Shown in pieces: positions 7,416 through 10,182 of a DNA stretch of 10,182 nt. The notes below the pieces were generated by a model. It worked only from the letters and a program-made list of their open reading frames with translations. It did no database searches and was not told where the DNA came from. The position numbers were made by a program, and so were the translations under genes. The stretch is from Bacteroidota bacterium (GTDB lineage Bacteria > Bacteroidota > Bacteroidia > Bacteroidales > Paludibacteraceae): NCBI GenBank assembly GCA_017860335.1, contig JAFNAU010000046.1, forward strand, positions 1 through 10,182, read 5' to 3'. Within the stretch, counting starts at the first letter, position 1. Every line of letters begins with the position of its first letter.

Positions 7416-7711
7416 CAGCTTGTTTTACTTCCCCCGCTACAATCGCAGGAAGGTTCGGTTCCATTTAATATTCCATTCAGAATTCCAGCTGCGCAACCGA
7501 CACCCGATTTTACCTTTATTGCATCGAACCGACAATTCAGCGCACAAGCCCCACACTCCATACAATCGTTAATATCAACAATATGTGCTTTCCCGTTAAG
7601 CATCTCAAAGACTGCATGAGGACAAACAACTGCACACATTCCACATCCAGTACATGAATTACTATCCAGTTTTAATGTAACCACGTTTTTTAAATACTGC
7701 ATTGTTTTCAT
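7409..7711 (-). CDS. hgcB: HgcB, 2[4Fe-4S] ferredoxin of the mercury methylation pair
   Basis: This is a 100-residue bacterial-type ferredoxin, the usual HgcB size. It has two CxxCxxCxxxC clusters, Cys20/23/26/30 (CTGCGMCAVVCPH) and Cys50/53/56/60 (CMECGACALNCR). The CMECGACA box, the additional Cys73 and the terminal vicinal pair Cys99-Cys100 are HgcB hallmarks that separate it from ordinary ferredoxins. HgcB supplies low-potential electrons to reduce the corrinoid cofactor of HgcA, and its extra cysteines are thought to bind and deliver Hg(II). Here the tail also has Cys89 and Cys91. Position 61 after the second cluster is Arg where Pro is common, and the effect is unknown. The start codon lies 1 base after the hgcA stop, so translation is probably coupled; a second Met at residue 4 is an alternative start. 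The identification is strengthened by the adjacent hgcA. Confidence 0.95.
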   Translation of the reverse strand: MKTMQYLKNVVTLKLDSNSCTGCGMCAVVCPHAVFEMLNGKAHIVDINDCMECGACALNCRFDAIKVKSGVGCAAGILNGILNGTEPSCDCSGGSKTSCC

Positions 7712-7712
7712 A

Positions 7713-8738
7713 TCAAACTAATTTTGAGTAAATGAATAGAATTAAACCCAGTGTAATAAATCCGATCTGAAAAGGAACAGCCCATTTCATTTCTTTTTTT
7801 ACTCCGGACAATGAAGTATAAGTTGATGAGCCTGTAAAATTCATGGTCATAAAGGAGGCAATGCTTATATTTATTAATCCCATGCTTATTCCATCAATAT
7901 AGGGAACTTCGAATAAAAAATACAAAAGAATTGTAAGTACTAAACCCCAAAATGTCCCTTTCAAAGCAAATGCCCGAAAAGGTATCCAGGGCAGAAAAAG
8001 TGGAGCAGCAACAATTCCGGCAACATAAGCCCCTGTAATGTTTATTAAAGGATACAGACTTGTTTCGAGCATTTTAGCAAATAAAAAACCCGTCTTATCA
8101 AGACCCGAGAAGATGAAAAATCCACACAGAATGAGCAGCAGTTTGTATTTTGCATACATGAAATCAACCGGTATAAGTTTAGCTCTTTCAATCGCTGGAA
8201 AAGATATTTTTCTCATTTCGGGAGTTGCTTTATATCCTGCTTCGATAAAGGATTTTATGTCTTTGGCCTGAACCGGACCAAATACGGCTCTGAACCCGGT
8301 TTGTTCTTTTACTTTGTGTGCCGCCACCCCACTTGCCGAAAGTTGTGGTAAGATTATATTGCGATGCTTCACAATGTATTCCAAAGATGAATTTTTGATG
8401 CTTTTTACTACGTTCTCTGTTCCGAAATTTCCCTTTCCGGCAGCACACCAAACATTTACGCCTTTGGTATCGACAACTAAAATCCAAACATTCAACGTAT
8501 CAAGTTTCTTTCTCAAAACATCAAAACTTAATTTGTAATTGGCTGATACCAACACGTCTGACTGACTATCCGGTTTACCAACTTTGTACAATCCGGGTTT
8601 TACTATATAATTATTTCTGTTAATGCCAAAACGTACCTTTAATGCCCCTAATAAATCGGATAATTCGAGTTTTGAAGATACGGTCGGAGCTGTAACAGTA
8701 ACAGGCCTTAAAGATTGAACATTAATTTGAGTTCCCAT
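7713..8738 (-). CDS. hgcA: HgcA, membrane-anchored corrinoid protein for mercury methylation
   Basis: This is a 341-residue protein, the usual length. The N-terminal part (about 45-190) is the corrinoid-binding domain related to CFeSP (CdhD/AcsC). It contains the HgcA-specific cap-helix motif NVWCAAGK at 95-102, where Cys98 is the predicted lower axial ligand of cobalt; GNFGTENVV follows. After it come about five membrane segments (roughly 198-213, 228-250, 262-278, 283-299, 318-337) and the family motif NFTGSSTYTSLSGVKKEM at 300-317. HgcA transfers a methyl group from the cobalamin cofactor to Hg(II), giving methylmercury, and HgcB re-reduces the cofactor. All diagnostic elements are present and there is no truncation. 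It begins 5 bp after arsC and is 1 bp from hgcB, so it lies within the ars transcription unit. Hand-counted 60-base samples vary from about 30 to 52% GC. Methylation also needs corrinoid and methyl-supply pathways not present in this window. Confidence 0.97.
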   Translation of the reverse strand: MGTQINVQSLRPVTVTAPTVSSKLELSDLLGALKVRFGINRNNYIVKPGLYKVGKPDSQSDVLVSANYKLSFDVLRKKLDTLNVWILVVDTKGVNVWCAAGKGNFGTENVVKSIKNSSLEYIVKHRNIILPQLSASGVAAHKVKEQTGFRAVFGPVQAKDIKSFIEAGYKATPEMRKISFPAIERAKLIPVDFMYAKYKLLLILCGFFIFSGLDKTGFLFAKMLETSLYPLINITGAYVAGIVAAPLFLPWIPFRAFALKGTFWGLVLTILLYFLFEVPYIDGISMGLINISIASFMTMNFTGSSTYTSLSGVKKEMKWAVPFQIGFITLGLILFIYSKLV

Positions 8739-8743
8739 TGATA

Positions 8744-9169
8744 TTATAACTGAGGTTTGATTTGTTCTGTGTAAAGTTTGTAGAAAGCCTCTTTTATCTC
8801 ATCGCGTACGCGGATAAACTCACCCCGGATAAATTCCTCTGTTCCCTCGGCGTGGCTTGGATCATCAAAACCAATGTGCAAACGATGTTTCACTTTTCCT
8901 GTAAATGCCGGACATGCTTCGTTGGCACCGCCGCAAACGGTGATCACATAATCCCATTCATCTTTCAAATACTTTTCTACCGGATCGGAAGTGTGGTGAC
9001 TGATGTCAATTCCGGCTTCTTTCATCACTTCCACTGCTTTTTCATTCAGCTTGCCGCTGGCCTGTGTTCCGGCTGAGCAAACGGTAATAGTTGGATCGAA
9101 CGATTGTAAAAAGCCGTGTGCCATCTGGCTACGGCAGGAGTTTCCGGTACAAAGAATGAGTACTTTCAT
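8744..9169 (-). CDS. arsC: Arsenate reductase, thioredoxin-coupled LMW-phosphatase type
   Basis: This is a 141-residue cytoplasmic enzyme that reduces arsenate to arsenite so that Acr3 can export it. The P-loop CTGNSCR (Cys7 to Arg13) is the CX5R phosphatase signature, with the second-step Cys12 inside it as in ArsC. The redox pair Cys79 and Cys86 (ITVCGGANEACPAF) matches the triple-cysteine relay of the Bacillus/Staphylococcus enzyme (Cys10, 82, 89) with the same 7-residue spacing. The FDDPSHAEG loop at 101-109 carries the catalytic aspartate. Every key residue is present, which marks the thioredoxin-dependent class rather than the glutaredoxin-dependent E. coli class. The gene follows arsR after 42 bp and precedes hgcA by 5 bp. 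Sampled 60-base stretches run about 40-55% GC, on the whole higher than in hgcA and the DUF3147 gene. Confidence 0.95.
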   Translation of the reverse strand: MKVLILCTGNSCRSQMAHGFLQSFDPTITVCSAGTQASGKLNEKAVEVMKEAGIDISHHTSDPVEKYLKDEWDYVITVCGGANEACPAFTGKVKHRLHIGFDDPSHAEGTEEFIRGEFIRVRDEIKEAFYKLYTEQIKPQL

Positions 9170-9177
9170 ATTTTGTT

Positions 9178-9213
9178 GATTTGAAAATTTGAGAATGAGA
9201 TGATTTGAAGATT
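9178..9213 (+). repeat. TTTGAA-rich intergenic repeat, copy 2 (between arsR and arsC)
   Basis: GATTTGAAAATTTGAGAATG at 9178-9197 is followed by GATTTGAAGATT. It is a near copy, in the same orientation, of 6526-6561 upstream of acr3. It covers most of the arsR-arsC spacer and overlaps the arsR stop codon (9212-9214). The two direct copies bracket the segment from arsC to the four-helix-bundle gene. Confidence 0.6.
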
Positions 9214-9550
9214 AATCACAAGATGAATTGCAACTTATTTCGGCAGATTTGATTTCATTGAAAAACCGGTCGAAGTTATCCAGGTTTTTGCTTATGGTCG
9301 AACCACACAGGCAATAATTGATTTTCAACCCGTCAATTTCTCCGTGGATTAATCCCATATCCCGCAATTCTTTCAAATGTTGAGAAACAGTTGTGCGGCT
9401 CAGCGGAAGCTTGTCTGAAATATCACCCGAAATACAGGTTTTAGTTTCGGCCAGGTACTTCAAAATAGCCAAACGCGCCGGATGTGAAATTACTTTGGCA
9501 AATGCAGCCAACTCTTGTAGCTCTGTATCAAATACTTCTGGTTTTCTCAT
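9212..9550 (-). CDS. arsR: ArsR/SmtB-family transcriptional repressor
   Basis: This is a 112-residue winged-helix regulator of normal family length. It has a helix at about 8-20, the conserved SHPARLAILKYL at 22-33, and a helix-turn-helix at about 41-68 with recognition segment LSRTTVSQHLKELRDMGLI. The wing is at about 69-80 (GEIDGLKINYC). Such repressors dimerise on operator DNA and release it on binding arsenite. The classic ELCVCDL site is not kept: one cysteine (Cys39, TKTCISG) lies near that place, and others are at Cys80, Cys82, Cys107 and Cys111 (SCNSSCD tail). The As(III) site is probably built from Cys39 and/or the C-terminal pair, which is inference. As first gene of the operon it should repress itself and all genes down to acr3, including hgcAB. 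The start is the ATG about 14 bp after the predicted operator. Confidence 0.93.
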   Translation of the reverse strand: MRKPEVFDTELQELAAFAKVISHPARLAILKYLAETKTCISGDISDKLPLSRTTVSQHLKELRDMGLIHGEIDGLKINYCLCGSTISKNLDNFDRFFNEIKSAEISCNSSCD

Positions 9551-9563
9551 ATCGCTATTGTTT

Positions 9564-9585
9564 TATGTCGCAAACATACGACATA
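9564..9585. promoter_or_regulatory. Predicted ArsR operator (7-bp inverted repeat, 8-bp spacer)
   Basis: TATGTCG (9564-9570) and CGACATA (9579-9585) are perfect inverted repeats, 14 bases upstream of the arsR start. The size and position suit an autoregulatory ArsR dimer site. The spacer is exactly the -7 promoter element, so a bound repressor would exclude RNA polymerase. The palindrome is seen; ArsR binding is inferred. Confidence 0.7.
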
Positions 9586-9601
9586 TTTTAGTTGTGGCAA
9601 A
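9571..9601 (-). promoter_or_regulatory. Bacteroidota-type promoter of the ars-hgcAB operon
   Basis: On the - strand, TTTG (9601-9598) is followed after 19 bp by TATGTTTG (9578-9571), an exact match to the Bacteroidota primary-sigma consensus TTTG-N19-TAnnTTTG. Transcription would start around 9562-9566, leaving a leader of only about 12-16 bases before arsR. No other promoter of this quality was noticed in the downstream - strand spacers that were read for it, so the operon probably depends on it. Confidence 0.75.
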
Positions 9602-9661
9602 ATAGTTTGTATTAAATTTTTGTTACAAGTTTAATCCGAAGAAATTAAGTTGTTATCAATT

Positions 9662-9706
9662 CAGACAAAAAAAGTCTTCGGAATTTCCGAAGACTTTTTT
9701 TGTCTG
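9662..9706. terminator. Long palindromic Rho-independent terminator, bidirectional type
   Basis: Bases 9662-9706 form a perfect dyad of 22-base arms around a single central base. The core is AGTCTTCGGAA and its complement, flanked by A7 on one side and T7 on the other. On either strand the hairpin is followed by a U-run. It lies 3 bases beyond the stop codon of the efflux adaptor remnant, so it probably ends that transcript and insulates the ars promoter about 60 bases downstream. Confidence 0.9.
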
Positions 9707-9709
9707 TTT

Positions 9710-10182
9710 TCAGCATGCCATTTCTCCGGCATTTTTCTTTGCCGATAGCAGGTTGTAAGCTCCTTTAATTACCACTTTTACGGTATTGATGTCGCAGTTT
9801 GGTGGTAAAACCACTTCGGTAAAACCATCGTCCGAAACGCCTTCCTGAACTTCAATCATCCGGTATTCGGTGAATGGCTTTCCATCCTCCTTTTTATCTC
9901 TTCCAAAAACAAAAATATAATCCTTGTCCTCAAAACTAACAATGGCTTCGCCGGCATGAACCCTGATAGCTGGCATATACCTTGTAGGTTTTGTCCGCAT
10001 CAACAGATTTGGCTGTCTGGTATACCTGTGCAACGTGTTCTTCCGTCTCATTGTTGATAAAAAAGCGTATTTTCTGTCCTGTTGAAACCTTATCGGCATC
10101 TTTCTCAAACAGAGAAAGTTGCAGGAGAAGCTTTTGGGTATTTACAATTTCGAATAAGATATCGGAAGCGGAAACCGATTTA
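9710..10182 (-). pseudogene. RND metal-efflux periplasmic adaptor (CusB/CzcB-like), 3' part, frameshifted with an internal deletion
   Basis: Two adjacent frames encode consecutive pieces of one adaptor. The first runs in from the window edge (10181) to a stop at 9936-9938 and reads as the barrel-sandwich/beta-barrel region: LFEIVNTQKLLLQLSLFEKD, KVSTGQKIRFFINNETEEHV, then KVYAS. The second, open down to the stop at 9710, gives GEAIVSFEDKDYIFVFGRDK through the family-typical end VVIKGAYNLLSAKKNAGEMAC. The frames switch between about 9953 and 9970. The stretch normally found there (a LPGMYV-type motif and the linker to ALPxEAIV) is missing, roughly 20-30 codons by family knowledge. Adaptors of this family join an RND pump to an outer-membrane channel to expel metals such as Cu, Zn, Co or Cd; the metal here cannot be told. 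Coding quality on both sides is good, so the lesion is recent or is an assembly error. The first gene part lies outside the window. Confidence 0.75.

Noticed and set aside
7409..7711. Ordinary 2[4Fe-4S] ferredoxin
   Set aside because: The CMECGACA box, Cys73, the C-terminal CC pair and adjacency to hgcA identify HgcB.
8744..9169. Low-molecular-weight protein tyrosine phosphatase
   Set aside because: The ArsC-specific Cys12 and the Cys79/Cys86 redox pair, together with the ars context, favour arsenate reductase.
9977..10108. Residues 1-44 of the open frame 9710-10108 as the true N-terminus of a 132-residue protein
   Set aside because: They are arginine-rich, unlike any family, and overlap the frame that clearly encodes the upstream adaptor region; they are the shadow frame before the frameshift.

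Overview
The window looks like a chromosomal piece of a Bacteroidota (probably Bacteroidales) genome of moderate GC, perhaps from an anaerobic habitat. The reasons are a SurA-like foldase plus OstA-like gene set of Bacteroidota type, start sites without clear Shine-Dalgarno sequences, a promoter matching the Bacteroidota consensus (TTTG, 19 bp, TAnnTTTG), and an anaerobe-associated hgcAB gene pair.

Left half (about 1-5366, + strand): an envelope-biogenesis cluster of four genes. They are the C-terminal part of a parvulin-type peptidyl-prolyl isomerase, a small SurA-like lipoprotein, a two-parvulin-domain SurA homologue, and a large OstA/LptA-like protein. Together they probably chaperone outer-membrane proteins and carry lipopolysaccharide across the periplasm.

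Right half (about 9601 down to 5464, - strand): an arsenic operon, read arsR - arsC - hgcA - hgcB - DUF3147-type membrane protein - four-helix-bundle (23S IVP) protein - acr3. The standout is hgcA/hgcB, the corrinoid protein and ferredoxin that methylate mercury. They sit 5 bp after arsC and 1 bp from each other, inside what is otherwise an arsR-arsC-acr3 resistance operon. A perfect 7-bp inverted repeat upstream of arsR has the -7 promoter element exactly as its spacer. This predicts that ArsR represses the whole unit, mercury methylation genes included, and that arsenite relieves the repression.

A family of TTTGAA-rich intergenic repeats lies upstream of arsC and acr3, and in inverted orientation at the end of the DUF3147 gene. 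The pair around the four-helix-bundle gene forms an imperfect 27-bp inverted repeat, so that gene looks like an inserted cassette. Samples of the hgcA-DUF3147 stretch are on the whole more AT-rich than samples of arsC, which suggests a composite operon.

Right end (9662-10182): a 45-bp palindromic bidirectional-type terminator separates the ars operon from the 3' end of an RND metal-efflux periplasmic adaptor gene on the same strand. That gene carries a frameshift with an apparent internal deletion, and is either a pseudogene or a sequence error.
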